Shown here piece after piece: positions 53,894-64,000 of a stretch of 64,000 nt of DNA. The notes under the pieces were generated by a model. That model was not told where the DNA came from. It did no database searches and was given only the letters and a program-made list of their open reading frames with translations. The first letter of the stretch is position 1. Each line of letters opens with the position of its first letter. The translations under genes were made by a program, and so were the position numbers. Source of the stretch: Jeongeupia sp. HS-3 (GTDB lineage Bacteria > Pseudomonadota > Gammaproteobacteria > Burkholderiales > Chitinibacteraceae); contig NZ_AP024094.1 in NCBI RefSeq assembly GCF_015140455.1, positions 62,001 through 126,000 on the forward strand. Direction: 5' to 3'.

Positions 53894-55354
53894 TTAAGCC
53901 GGAATGTCGCTCAAGGGAATACCCAGCAAATCGGCGATGCCCTTGCCATAGGCCGGATCGGCCTTGGTGCAGTTGCTCAGATGGCGGAGCTGGATCTCGC
54001 GCGGCGCACCGCCGATGTTGCGGGCGGTGTTCTCGAACAGCACCTGCTGCTGTGCCGGTGTCATCAGCCGGAACAGCGCACCCGGTTGCGAGTAGTAATC
54101 GGTGTCGACGCGATGATTCCAGTGGTCGGCCGCGCCTTCGAGCGCCAATGGCGGTTCGGCAAAATCGGGCTGCTGCTGCCATTCGCCGTAGCTGTTCGGC
54201 TCATAGCCGAGCGTGCCGCCGTGATTGCCGTCGGTGCGCATTGCGCCGTCGCGGTGGTAGCTGTGCACCGGGCAGCGCGGGGCATTCACCGGAATCAGGT
54301 GGTGGTTCACGCCCAGCCGGTAGCGCTGTGCATCACCGTAGGAGAACAAGCGCCCCTGCAGCATCTTGTCCGGTGAAAAACTGATGCCGGGGACAATGTT
54401 GGCCGGGTTGAATGCCGCTTGCTCGACTTCGGCAAAGAAGTTTTCCGGGTTGCGGTTCAGTTCCATGACGCCGACTTCGATCAGCGGGTAATCCTTGTGT
54501 GGCCAGATCTTGGTCAGATCGAAGGGGTTGTAAGGCACCTTGGACGCATCGGTTTCCGGCATGATTTGCACGAACAGCGTCCATTTCGGGAAATCGCCTT
54601 TTTCAAGGCTTTCGTACAGATCGCGCTGGTGGCTTTCTCTATCCTTGCCGCACACGGCTTCGGCTTCGGCATCGGTGAGGTTGCGGATGCCCTGTTGGGT
54701 TCTGAAGTGGAACTTCACCCAGTGCCGCTCGTTCTGGGCATTGATGAAGCTGAAGGTGTGGCTGCCGAAGCCGTGCATGTGACGGTAGCTGGCGGGAATG
54801 CCACGGTCGCTCATCACGATGGTGACCTGATGCAAGGCTTCCGGTAAGGAACTCCAGAAATCCCAGTTGTTCTTGGCGCTGCGCATATTGGTGCGCGGAT
54901 CGCGTTTCACTGCGTGGTTCAGATCGGGAAACTTCAACGGATCGCGCATGAAGAACACCGGCGTATTGTTGCCGACCAGATCCCAGTTGCCTTCTTCGGT
55001 GTAGAACTTCAAGGCAAAGCCGCGGATATCGCGCTCGGCATCGGCCGCGCCGCGCTCGCCGGCCACGGTGGTGAAGCGTGCGAACATCTCGGTTTTCTTG
55101 CCGACTTGCGAAAAGATTTTTGCCTTGGTGTATTTGCTGATGTCATGCGTAACGGTGAAGGTGCCGTAGGCGCCGGAGCCCTTGGCGTGCATGCGCCGTT
55201 CCGGGATTACTTCGCGATCAAAATGGGCGAGTTTTTCCAGAAACCAGACGTCTTGCAGCAGTTGCGGGCCGCGCGGGCCGGCGGTCAGAACGTTCTGATT
55301 GTCGGCGACGGGACAGCCACTATTGGTTGTCAGCTTTTTCTTGTCATCACTCAT
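53894..55354 (-). CDS. katA: heme catalase (clade 3, KatA type)
   Basis: Cytosolic hydrogen peroxide dismutating enzyme. The 486-residue length is typical of small-subunit catalases. Motifs: [20 protein letters not shown] (catalytic His), [49 protein letters not shown] (catalytic Asn region), [12 protein letters not shown] and the proximal heme ligand in [15 protein letters not shown]. Start ATG at 55352-55354. Monocistronic, divergent from pgm, with its own terminator. No OxyR site could be confirmed by eye. Confidence 0.95.
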   Translation of the reverse strand: MSDDKKKLTTNSGCPVADNQNVLTAGPRGPQLLQDVWFLEKLAHFDREVIPERRMHAKGSGAYGTFTVTHDISKYTKAKIFSQVGKKTEMFARFTTVAGERGAADAERDIRGFALKFYTEEGNWDLVGNNTPVFFMRDPLKFPDLNHAVKRDPRTNMRSAKNNWDFWSSLPEALHQVTIVMSDRGIPASYRHMHGFGSHTFSFINAQNERHWVKFHFRTQQGIRNLTDAEAEAVCGKDRESHQRDLYESLEKGDFPKWTLFVQIMPETDASKVPYNPFDLTKIWPHKDYPLIEVGVMELNRNPENFFAEVEQAAFNPANIVPGISFSPDKMLQGRLFSYGDAQRYRLGVNHHLIPVNAPRCPVHSYHRDGAMRTDGNHGGTLGYEPNSYGEWQQQPDFAEPPLALEGAADHWNHRVDTDYYSQPGALFRLMTPAQQQVLFENTARNIGGAPREIQLRHLSNCTKADPAYGKGIADLLGIPLSDIPA

Positions 55355-55474
55355 ATTGCGCTCCTTCGTGTGGGCCGGTCAGCGTGTTGGGTCAAGGGGA
55401 AGGAACACGGTTCCGGCTGCATCCAATTTAGGGTATTCGTTATTGGAATGCCTTGAGATTTCGCAGTAAATTGA

Positions 55475-57211
<1,737 letters not shown>

Positions 57212-57230
57212 TCGGTTTGATCAATTGTGC

Positions 57231-57266
57231 AAACAGCAACGCCGGCATTAGCCGGCGTTGCTGTTT
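57231..57266. terminator. terminator after pgm
   Basis: Perfect 16-bp stem AAACAGCAACGCCGGC / GCCGGCGTTGCTGTTT with a four-base loop; symmetric, 20 bases after the pgm stop. Confidence 0.88.
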
Positions 57267-57357
57267 GGGTGTAGGTGAATTAGGTCCCTAGCTCTTGAAA
57301 TAAAATGCGGGCCTTAGTCAGCTTGCCTGATTGAGAGATAGGCCGGCATTTCTTTAT

Positions 57358-58563
57358 TTACTTTTTAAGGGCCTTGACAAGTTCTATTGCCAAATCTTTT
57401 ACTGCTGCAGCATCAAGTGGGTTGTTCGCGGTGTGTGCTTCTACCGTTTTTCCGAAGTACGAGGGAGTGAGTTGCTCGCGAATCTGCACCTTTTTCTCTT
57501 CTGGCATGAGTTCAATGAAAGGGCCTATTGATGCAAGCTCGAGTTCCGTCTGTCTCGCTCGATCCGAGTTAGTTCGATGGCGTGCAGATTCGCGAGCGGT
57601 ATACCAAGCAGGTGCAGTGATGGCTAAGGCATAAAGAAGACGAATCGCGACAGACCATGCGTTTTCAGATGAGAAAGGCTGGCCCCAAAATTTGATGAAT
57701 GTTGCAGCTGCGACAGCAACACCGGTGCTGAAGATTGCAACAGTTACCCAACGCCAGAAATTGGCTTGGGTTGCCTCAGTATTTGCAATTTGTTGATAGT
57801 TCCCCGTGACGCCGATGTTACCGACAACTTGAACAATGCGAGCGGCTTGAGTGCGTTGATCTTCTAGATTGGTGATTAGTGCTGCACTTTCGATCCTGGA
57901 TTCATTTTCAAAAACCTTGAAGTCCTTTCTCAGTTCGGAAACGGCAGTCTCAAATATACTTGCTCGATCAGTTTCTTTTTGCGCAAACAACTGCTCAAGC
58001 TTCGCAACTGTAGCTACTGCCTCCGCACGTTCCTTGGCAGCCCCTTCTGCGAGAGTATCAAGCCTTGCTGCTTGAGTTTCGGCTTGGGTTGTAAGTTCGT
58101 GAAGCCTTGCGGCTAAGTCGTCTCGTTGTGCTCCGAGCTGTCGGATGGATTCACGCGATACGGTGGCTTGGGATTCCAGTAAGTGGGAAAAAGAGTTTTG
58201 AGACAGGTTTTGAAGCTGAGGGACAAAACCCCAAAGGTGCGGAAGCACGTTTTGATCAAACTGTGCGGCAGCATTGCTAAGGTGTCCTGGATTCTTGTTT
58301 GCTAGAAATGCTGTTAGCTCGCTCAATGGGGTTTGTAGTCCGTTTTGAAGCTGACTAAGTGCATGAGTACTGGTTAGTTCTGCCGGTGTGCGATGGAGTA
58401 ATTCATTAATCGCGTGAGCTATTGCAAATACCTTATCCCGAGCAAACGCGTACTGCTCACTACTCGCTACACTCGGCTCAGCAAATTCCGGCGCGGCTTG
58501 CATCTCAAGAATTTGAGATACTAATGCTCTTACTGGATGGTCTTTGTATGCGGATGCTGACAC
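57358..58563 (-). CDS. coiled-coil protein with two membrane helices, function unknown
   Basis: The 401-residue product has an N-terminal helical domain (to about residue 125), a strong coiled coil of about 100 residues (QLGAQRDDLAARLHELTTQAETQAARL and following heptads), then two hydrophobic helices separated by a short loop (WVTVAIFSTGVAVAAATFIKFW and SVAIRLLYALAITAPAWYTA), and a cytosolic C-terminal helical tail. No enzymatic motif is visible. Composition is AT-richer than pgm and argJ on either side, and the gene is alone between two terminators, so it looks acquired. The layout (sensor coil plus membrane pair) would fit envelope stress or defence, but this is a guess from shape. Confidence 0.75.
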   Translation of the reverse strand: MSASAYKDHPVRALVSQILEMQAAPEFAEPSVASSEQYAFARDKVFAIAHAINELLHRTPAELTSTHALSQLQNGLQTPLSELTAFLANKNPGHLSNAAAQFDQNVLPHLWGFVPQLQNLSQNSFSHLLESQATVSRESIRQLGAQRDDLAARLHELTTQAETQAARLDTLAEGAAKERAEAVATVAKLEQLFAQKETDRASIFETAVSELRKDFKVFENESRIESAALITNLEDQRTQAARIVQVVGNIGVTGNYQQIANTEATQANFWRWVTVAIFSTGVAVAAATFIKFWGQPFSSENAWSVAIRLLYALAITAPAWYTARESARHRTNSDRARQTELELASIGPFIELMPEEKKVQIREQLTPSYFGKTVEAHTANNPLDAAAVKDLAIELVKALKK

Positions 58564-58740
58564 CGAATTCCTCCCGTATTTTTAGGTGTTGTTAATGCAG
58601 TGAATATAAAAATATGTCGACGCGTCTGATAATGTTGGCGATTTATGATGTTCTGTTTTTTTATTGCAATAAAATTTCTTCGAGTGTGCACCGCGTCCGT
58701 GTTGTGCGGTGTGTTGCCGCGCCCATCCGAGCTAAAATTA

Positions 58741-58770
58741 AAAAACGCCGGTAACATTGCCGGCGTTTTT
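58741..58770. terminator. terminator of argJ
   Basis: AAAAACGCCGG(T)AA / TTGCCGGCGTTTTT stem with a short loop, 18 bases beyond the argJ stop on its side. It is A/T-tailed on both flanks. Confidence 0.87.
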
Positions 58771-58788
58771 CCAATTACAGCGCATTCA

Positions 58789-60018
58789 TCAAGACCGGTA
58801 ATCTGCATTGATCTTCACGTAGTCATAACTGAAATCGCACGTCCACACCGTCGCTTCGACATCGCCGCGATTCAGCTTCACCGTGATGGTGATTTCGGAC
58901 TGTTTGAGCACGCGCTGGCCGTCTTCTTCCTTGTAGTCCGGATGGCGGCCGCCGTCTTTGGCGACGAGGACGTCGTCGAGCCAGACTTCGAGCTTGTCGA
59001 CATCAAGCGCGTCGACGCCCGAGTAGCCGATCGCGCAGAGGATGCGGCCGAGGTTGGGGTCGGAGGCGAAGAAGGCGGTTTTCACCAGCGGCGATTTGCC
59101 TATCGCGTAGCCGACCGTTTTGCATTCGTCCCGGGTCTTGCCACCCTCTACCTTGATGGTCATGAACTTGGTTGCGCCTTCACCGTCGCGGATGATGGCC
59201 TTGGCGAGGTACTGGCTGACTTCGAGCACGGCGTCGCGCAGCAGCGAGAAATCGGCCGAGGCTTCGTCGTTGATTTCGGCGTTGCCGGCCTGGCCGGTGG
59301 CGGCGAGGATGAAGCTGTCGTTGGTGCTGGTGTCGCCGTCGACGGTGATCGAGTTGAACGAGCGGTCGGCGGCCCACTTCACCAGTTCCTGCAGCAGCGA
59401 CTGGCTGATGCAGGCGTCGGTGGCGACGTAGCCGAGCATGGTGGCCATGTTCGGGTGGATCATGCCGGCGCCCTTGGCGATACCGGTGATGGTGACCAGC
59501 TTGCCGCCGATCTGCACTTGCAGCGATTTCGCTTTCGGTGCGGTGTCGGTGGTCATGATCGAGTACGCGGCGGCGGCCCAGTTGGAAGGCAGCAGATCGG
59601 CCTTGGCGGCAGGCAGGGCGGCGATGATCTTCTCGTGCGGCAGCGGTTCGAGAATCACGCCGGTCGAGAACGGTAGCACTTCGACCGGGGCCACGCCCAT
59701 CAGCTCGGCGGTGGCGAGGCAGATCTTTTTGGCGCGATCAAAGCCATCCAGCCCGGTGCCGGCATTGGCGTTGCCGGTGTTGATCACCATGGCGCGAATC
59801 TCGCCGGTTTCGGCCAGATGGCTCTGGCAGATACGCACCGGCGCAGCACAGAAGCGGTTGAGCGTGAACACACCGGCCACGCGCGTGCCCGGGGCGAATC
59901 GGAACACCGTCACGTCCTTGCGGCCGACCGTCTTGACGCCGGCGGAGGCAATGCCGATTTCAACGCCGGCGACGGCGTGCAGTTGGGCGGGATCGAGTTC
60001 GGGCAGATTCACGGGCAT
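58789..60018 (-). CDS. argJ: bifunctional ornithine acetyltransferase/N-acetylglutamate synthase ArgJ
   Basis: Recycles the acetyl group in arginine synthesis. The 409-residue precursor self-cleaves before the nucleophile Thr193 in [12 protein letters not shown], giving alpha and beta chains. Other blocks: [59 protein letters not shown] and [15 protein letters not shown]. Whether it is mono- or bifunctional cannot be settled from sequence. Not clustered with other arg genes except argS 24 kb away, which is probably chance. Confidence 0.95.
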   Translation of the reverse strand: MPVNLPELDPAQLHAVAGVEIGIASAGVKTVGRKDVTVFRFAPGTRVAGVFTLNRFCAAPVRICQSHLAETGEIRAMVINTGNANAGTGLDGFDRAKKICLATAELMGVAPVEVLPFSTGVILEPLPHEKIIAALPAAKADLLPSNWAAAAYSIMTTDTAPKAKSLQVQIGGKLVTITGIAKGAGMIHPNMATMLGYVATDACISQSLLQELVKWAADRSFNSITVDGDTSTNDSFILAATGQAGNAEINDEASADFSLLRDAVLEVSQYLAKAIIRDGEGATKFMTIKVEGGKTRDECKTVGYAIGKSPLVKTAFFASDPNLGRILCAIGYSGVDALDVDKLEVWLDDVLVAKDGGRHPDYKEEDGQRVLKQSEITITVKLNRGDVEATVWTCDFSYDYVKINADYRS

Positions 60019-60070
60019 GGCGGGGCTCTCAGGTCGGCGCAGGAAAAGGGCGAGTTTACCGCAGTCGGGT

Positions 60071-61291
60071 TCAGCTTTCAGGTGCGCTCGCGGGTTTGGC
60101 GGTAGCGGTGGTCTCGCTTGTTACCGCTGCCGGTTTGGGCCAGATGACGACGTCGTCGAGCAGATAGATCTGACATGGCTTTCTGGCGACCGATTGGCAC
60201 ATCTTCAGTGCGTAGTAACGTGCCGCGCCAGAGTCGCCATAACCCGAAAGAAACGCGAAACCGGGGCCGTCGGGGTTGAGGGCGACGACGCGAGGGGAAG
60301 GCTGGTCGGTGATCACCTTGCGGTACTCGGCCCGGCTTTCGTCATTGACGTGTTTGGGCAGTGCATCGACGTTCGTCATCTCTGCATAGCCGCTGGGTTT
60401 GGGCGCGGGCGGATCGACGTATTGCGGGTTGATTACCGCCGTTGGCAAGCCATGCGCCTTGAGGAAGGGCTCGGCCTTGGGCCACCAGATGTTCTCGAAG
60501 CCTTCGCGCGTGCCGAACATGAGGTGGGCGTTCTGGCGGAAGGCCGGGAAACTCACCAGCTCGGCGCGGCCGCCGGCCTTGGTGTAGCGGGTGAAGAACG
60601 ATTGGGCGATTCTGGGTGGAAACAGCGAGTCGTTTTCTCCGTAGAACCACAGCGAATCGACTTTAGCGTCCTTGCCGAGCGCTTCGAACGCGCTGTTGAT
60701 CGACGGCTCCCAAGTGCAGCCGGGCCAGTCCTGGCTGTAGTACAGCCCTCCGGCGAAATTCAGCACCGCCTTCATTCCGGGGATGTTGCGCTCGGCGAGC
60801 GCCAGGCTGGTGAAGCCGCCGTGTGACTGGCCCATGACCAGAATCCGGCTGCCGTCGACGTCAGGTCGCTGGCGCAAGAGTTCGATGGCCTTGGCAACGT
60901 CGTCGGCCTGATTGCGCGCGTCCTGCGCCAGGTTGCAGCCCTCGAACGGGTAGCTGCTGCCCGATTTGCCGAAGCCGCGCCGCATTGGCAGCGCGACGAT
61001 ATAGCCGCGCTTGAGGAATTCCTGAGCCATCACCGTGTAGCGCACGCGATCCTGATAGTACGTCTGGCCAAAATTCTTGCCGTGGTTGATCACCACCAGC
61101 GGAAACGGCCCCGGACCATCGGGTTTGTACAGCGTGGTCTCGAGATCGAAGCCGAAGATGCCCGGCTTGGCCGGCAGCATCAGCACCTGTTCGTTCAGAT
61201 CCTTGCGCAGCGGTGGGCCGTCGTCATCGGCGGCATGGGCGCAAAGGCTGGCGAGCAGAAATAGCGGGATCGCAAAACGGGCGAGATTCAT
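60071..61291 (-). CDS. exported alpha/beta-hydrolase (dienelactone-hydrolase/S9-like)
   Basis: The 406-residue product has a signal peptide ([15 protein letters not shown]). Its alpha/beta-hydrolase fold has [15 protein letters not shown] (oxyanion region), [15 protein letters not shown], the nucleophile elbow VMGQSHGG (Ser), [11 protein letters not shown] (likely Asp) and FRQNAHLMF (likely His). A roughly 120-residue C-terminal extension shows [22 protein letters not shown] with Cys pairs, resembling a stress-response domain; its role is unknown. Active periplasmic esterase or peptidase is likely; substrate unknown. It lies 52 bases upstream of argJ's end-to-start direction but is a separate unit in function. 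Confidence 0.8.
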   Translation of the reverse strand: MNLARFAIPLFLLASLCAHAADDDGPPLRKDLNEQVLMLPAKPGIFGFDLETTLYKPDGPGPFPLVVINHGKNFGQTYYQDRVRYTVMAQEFLKRGYIVALPMRRGFGKSGSSYPFEGCNLAQDARNQADDVAKAIELLRQRPDVDGSRILVMGQSHGGFTSLALAERNIPGMKAVLNFAGGLYYSQDWPGCTWEPSINSAFEALGKDAKVDSLWFYGENDSLFPPRIAQSFFTRYTKAGGRAELVSFPAFRQNAHLMFGTREGFENIWWPKAEPFLKAHGLPTAVINPQYVDPPAPKPSGYAEMTNVDALPKHVNDESRAEYRKVITDQPSPRVVALNPDGPGFAFLSGYGDSGAARYYALKMCQSVARKPCQIYLLDDVVIWPKPAAVTSETTATAKPASAPES

Positions 61292-61463
61292 GGGTGGATC
61301 CGGAGGGGGATTGATCGGTGTGTCGGGCGCTTAGGCATTGTGAAAGCGGGTAGACGGCGCTGACATTGATAATTGTCATGAAAAGAAAGTTTCTCGACAT
61401 TTTGCATCAGTATTTTGGCCGGGGGCGACCATTTGTCTTGGGTGTTAGGCGCGGATGGGCAAA

Positions 61464-61477
61464 TCCGCTATAGCGGA
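61464..61477. promoter_or_regulatory. 14-bp perfect palindrome upstream of a secreted-protein gene
   Basis: TCCGCTATAGCGGA, perfectly self-complementary, 50 bases before the ATG of the 132-residue secreted protein. A 9-bp direct repeat (ACGTTTAGA twice) follows at 61497-61514. Could be an operator. Confidence 0.35.
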
Positions 61478-61527
61478 ATCAGGTGCCGCGCGGCTCACGT
61501 TTAGAACGTTTAGACCAGGAGGCTCTC

Positions 61528-61926
61528 ATGGCCCCGTATCGTTTGCTCCTGCTTGCCCTGATCGCTACTAGCGCCGTGCCGGTGGCAACGGCCGATACCC
61601 GCGTGCCCGAGGCGGTGGATTGCCTGCAGCCGGCAAAGGCCGAAGCGTCGCCGCAGGACGATCCGCTCTACCGCAATACCTGTTCCAAGCCGGTACGCAT
61701 GCTGGGTTGCGCCTTGCCGGGCGCGAGCAACGGTAATTGGCCGTGCAGCAAACTCCCCCAAATCGGCCCGGACACCGAGGTGCAGGAGCGCACGGTGGCG
61801 CCGCATCAATCGGTGCAGCTCTATCGTGGCTGGACCTACGCGGTGTGCCCGGCCGATGCGCACCTGGCCGGCCATTTCGATGGTGCTGTGCTGAGCTATC
61901 GCTGCGTGCGCACATCGTCGAACTGA
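61528..61926 (+). CDS. small exported cysteine-containing protein
   Basis: A 132-residue protein behind an excellent AGGAGG site, with a signal peptide (LLLLALIATSAVPVATA) and a mature part holding six cysteines (DCLQP, NTCSKP, LGCALP, WPCSKL, AVCPAD, YRCV), probably three disulfides. It has no further motif I know. A soluble periplasmic or secreted protein is likely. It stands alone, with a palindrome upstream and a strong terminator downstream. Confidence 0.75.
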   Translation: MAPYRLLLLALIATSAVPVATADTRVPEAVDCLQPAKAEASPQDDPLYRNTCSKPVRMLGCALPGASNGNWPCSKLPQIGPDTEVQERTVAPHQSVQLYRGWTYAVCPADAHLAGHFDGAVLSYRCVRTSSN

Positions 61927-61935
61927 GTCTGGACG

Positions 61936-61968
61936 AAAAAAACCGCTGGTGGACCAGCGGTTTTTTTT
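61936..61968. terminator. bidirectional terminator between the small secreted protein and cstA
   Basis: AAAAAAACCGCTGGT / ACCAGCGGTTTTTTT stem with a two-base gap, followed by eight G on the plus strand (61969-61976). Confidence 0.9.
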
Positions 61969-61982
61969 GGGGGGGGAGTGAA

Positions 61983-63782
61983 TCAGGCTTGCGCCAGTTT
62001 CAGCCGTGCCGCCGGGGTGAGGCCCAGCATTTCCTTCCACTTCTTCAGAGCCGCAAGCAGGATCACCGCACCCAGCGCCATCATCACGATCGAGATGATG
62101 CCGTTGAAGACGTTGTAACCCTTGGATGCGGCGTTGAAGTAGACGTGGTCGATCATCCAGTAACCGGCGTAGTTCACCGTCACGAACAGATAAGCCAGCG
62201 GGATCAGGCAGGTCAGCATGTACACGCGCTTGTCGGCGATGCGCAGGATGACGGTGGCGCCGATGATCAGGCCGACCGAGGCCATCAGCTGGTTCGATAC
62301 GCCGAACAGCGCCCACACCGAGTTGATGTCGCCCGAGTTCAGCAGGTAGCCCCAGGCGATGCAGGCCAGGATGCTGGTGCCGATCGCGCCGGGCATCCAG
62401 TCGGTGCGCTTGAGCGGTGCCCACAGGTCGCCGAGGAAATCCTGCAGCAGGTAACGCGAGACGCGGGTGCCCGAGTCGATGGCGGTGAGGATGAATACGG
62501 CTTCGAACATCACCATGAACTGGAAGAAGTACGACGCCAGCGACGAGAACCACGGGATTTTGGTGAAGATGTCGGCCATGCCGACGGCCAGCGTGACCGC
62601 GCCGCCGGTGCGGCCCTGCAGGTCGAGGCCGATGGACTGGCTCAGCGCCGGCAGGTGGATCACGTCCATGCCCAGGGTCTTGAACACTTCCGGGGTCGAG
62701 TTGATCGCGAAGTAGTCGGCCGGGTGCAGCGCGGTTGCGGCGACGAGGGCCATCACGCCGACCAGGCATTCGGCCAGCATCGCGCCGAAGCCGACCGGCA
62801 GGATGTCGCTCCACTTGTCGATCTGCTTGGGCGTGGTGCCCGAACCGATGAAGGCGTGGAAGCCCGAGATCGCGCCGCAGGCGATGGTGATCGAAATGAA
62901 CGGCCAGACCGGGCCGGCCAGCACCGGGCCGCCGCCGTGGATGAAGTCGGTGACTGCGGGGAACTGGATCTGCGGGTTGATGAACACCACGCCGACGATC
63001 AGCAGGCCGAACACGCCGATCTTCATGAAGCTCGACAGCGCGGCACGCGGCGTCAGCAGCATCCACACCGGCAGCGCGGTGGCGAAGAAGGCGTAGATCG
63101 GCAGCAGCAGCGAGACGGTCTTGGCGTTCAGCGACAGCCATTCACCGATCACGGTGTGCTGGATGTAGGGGCCGGCGAACACACAGGCCATGATCGCGGC
63201 AATGCCGACATAGCTGGCGTTCTTCATGCTGCCGGTCATTTTTTCCCACAGGCCGACGCAGATCGCGATCGGGATCGTCATGAACACGGCGAACGCACCC
63301 CACGGATTGCGTTCGAGCGCATGCACCACGACCATCGACAGCCCGGCCATGGTGATGGTGATGATGAACAGCATCGCCAGACCGGTGCACCAGCCGGCGA
63401 CCGGGCCGAGTTCGGCCTTGGCGACTTCGGACAGCGACTTGCCGCGATGCTTCATCGATGCGAACAGCACTACGGTATCGTGCACCGCGCCGCCGATCAC
63501 ACAGCCGATCAGCAGCCACAAAAAGCTCGGCAGATAGCCGTACTGCGCGGCCAGCACCGGGCCGACCAGCGGGCCGGCGGCGGCGATCGCGGCGAAGTGG
63601 CCGCCGAAGGCCACCCACTTGTTGGTCGGCAGGTAATCCTTGCCGTCCTTGAGTTCGTGGGCGGGGGTGATTTTTGTATCATCGGCTCGCAACACCTTGC
63701 GGACGAAAAACACCCCGTACAGGCGGTAGCAGATCATCAGGATGCAAATGGTGGCGATCACGAACGTCAGGGCGTGATCCAT
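61983..63782 (-). CDS. CstA-family carbon-starvation/peptide or pyruvate transporter
   Basis: Inner-membrane transporter of 599 residues with about 16 hydrophobic segments. CstA-family blocks: AAIAAAGPLVGPVLAAQYGYLPSFLW, GGAVHDTVVLFASMKHRGKSL, FHAFIGSGTTPKQID, MFEAVFILTAIDSGTRVSRYLLQDFLGD and LFGVSNQLMASVGL. E. coli paralogues CstA and BtsT import peptides or pyruvate. A LytTR-type regulator gene ends 149 bases upstream of its start, which points to the BtsT pyruvate-uptake type, but I do not assign a symbol. ATG at 63780-63782 follows GGAG. Confidence 0.9.
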   Translation of the reverse strand: MDHALTFVIATICILMICYRLYGVFFVRKVLRADDTKITPAHELKDGKDYLPTNKWVAFGGHFAAIAAAGPLVGPVLAAQYGYLPSFLWLLIGCVIGGAVHDTVVLFASMKHRGKSLSEVAKAELGPVAGWCTGLAMLFIITITMAGLSMVVVHALERNPWGAFAVFMTIPIAICVGLWEKMTGSMKNASYVGIAAIMACVFAGPYIQHTVIGEWLSLNAKTVSLLLPIYAFFATALPVWMLLTPRAALSSFMKIGVFGLLIVGVVFINPQIQFPAVTDFIHGGGPVLAGPVWPFISITIACGAISGFHAFIGSGTTPKQIDKWSDILPVGFGAMLAECLVGVMALVAATALHPADYFAINSTPEVFKTLGMDVIHLPALSQSIGLDLQGRTGGAVTLAVGMADIFTKIPWFSSLASYFFQFMVMFEAVFILTAIDSGTRVSRYLLQDFLGDLWAPLKRTDWMPGAIGTSILACIAWGYLLNSGDINSVWALFGVSNQLMASVGLIIGATVILRIADKRVYMLTCLIPLAYLFVTVNYAGYWMIDHVYFNAASKGYNVFNGIISIVMMALGAVILLAALKKWKEMLGLTPAARLKLAQA

Positions 63783-63931
63783 GGCGGCACTCCGGTTGGT
63801 GAGATGGGATGCCGCCACCTTATGCGCGTGGCTTGATGGAACGGTTGCCGGATCGGGTCAGCGGTCGCCGGCGGATGCGAGCGGTGCCGGAACGGGGGCG
63901 AGCGGTTGGCGCCTGCCGGCGGGGCCGGGCG

Positions 63932-64000
63932 TCAGATGATGCCGAGCGCATCCTTGACCGCACGTAGAAAGCGCCGGCTCACCGGCACCGTCAGCCCGCC
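63932..64000 (-). CDS. C-terminal end of a LytTR-domain response regulator (partial)
   Basis: Only the last 22 codons are inside the window. They read LTVPVSRRFLRAVKDALGII followed by a stop. The VPVSRR-x(4)-(V/L)K pattern near the C-terminus is typical of LytTR DNA-binding domains (BtsR/YpdB and AlgR type). It is oriented toward cstA, so it could be its regulator, perhaps with a sensor kinase outside the window. Confidence 0.7.
   Translation of the reverse strand, partial: GGLTVPVSRRFLRAVKDALGII

Noticed and set aside
57231-58770. Similar hairpins (core ACGCCGGC) on both sides of the AT-rich gene, considered as insertion-element ends
   Set aside because: Each sits where a terminator for pgm or argJ is expected; stems differ in flanks and loop, and no transposase or target duplication is visible.
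61969-61976. Run of eight G after the terminator, considered as a second phase-variation tract
   Set aside because: It lies between two convergent gene ends, outside coding sequence and away from any promoter, so length change would have no obvious effect.
61737-63836. 699-codon plus-strand frame antisense to the CstA-type gene
   Set aside because: Long only because GC-rich reverse frames lack stops; highly charged low-complexity product, while the minus frame encodes a clear multi-helix transporter.

Overview
The window is a GC-rich, gene-dense chromosomal segment of a betaproteobacterium, most likely a member of the Neisseriales (Chromobacteriaceae/Chitinibacteraceae type). This rests on gene order (rsmI-lpoA-yraN-diaA-dolP, tesA/ybbA/ybbP, iscR-S-U-A-hscB-hscA-fdx-iscX) and on protein similarity recognised by eye. 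No database search was run. Most genes are housekeeping or stress genes. Three stretches look accessory: a type III restriction-modification locus, a caspase-like/multi-hydrolase pair, and two AT-richer islets.

Layout. 0-3.5 kb: 3'-truncated mutL, a small unknown gene, then a PACE-family efflux pump directly followed by speG, which together look like a polyamine-detoxification operon. 3.5-11.5 kb: an outer-membrane barrel protein and a copper/silver cusCBA-type efflux operon, with CusF fused to CusB and a small Met/Cys-rich secreted protein upstream. 11.7-16.1 kb: tRNA-Leu(CAA), rsmI, and divergently lpoA-yraN-diaA with two tandem dolP-like lipoproteins. 16.1-20.7 kb: type III res and mod. 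The mod reading frame is broken at a run of nine C (coding strand). One extra C restores a 622-residue enzyme, so the gene looks phase-variable and OFF in this copy.

20.9-30.7 kb: tesA divergent from ybbA-ybbP, GNAT and VOC genes, a BamE-like small protein, an IS110-like remnant, an EndA-type nuclease, GMP reductase with a structured leader, and a DUF2950/DUF3300 pair. 30.8-36.6 kb: recQ, argS, an AT-rich islet with one secreted protein that abuts a 5'-truncated GNAT gene, and ybjQ. 36.7-40.4 kb: a metacaspase-like protease followed by a 957-residue protein joining a peptidoglycan-binding domain, a GH19/lysozyme-like domain, a papain-like protease and an alpha/beta hydrolase. This is the most unusual gene pair in the window.

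40.7-46.4 kb: chrA, prmB, rhlE with a thioesterase gene, a DUF2322 gene and a degenerate HD-GYP protein. 46.5-53.5 kb: the full ISC iron-sulfur operon under an IscR-type promoter, with a YbaK/EbsC gene inserted between fdx and iscX, and cysE upstream. 53.9-64 kb: catalase, phosphoglucomutase, an AT-richer coiled-coil membrane protein, argJ, an alpha/beta hydrolase, a small secreted protein, a CstA/BtsT-type transporter and the 3' end of a LytTR regulator.

Convergent genes are commonly separated by strong intrinsic terminators, and these are listed. The longest stretch without a called gene is 53550-53893.
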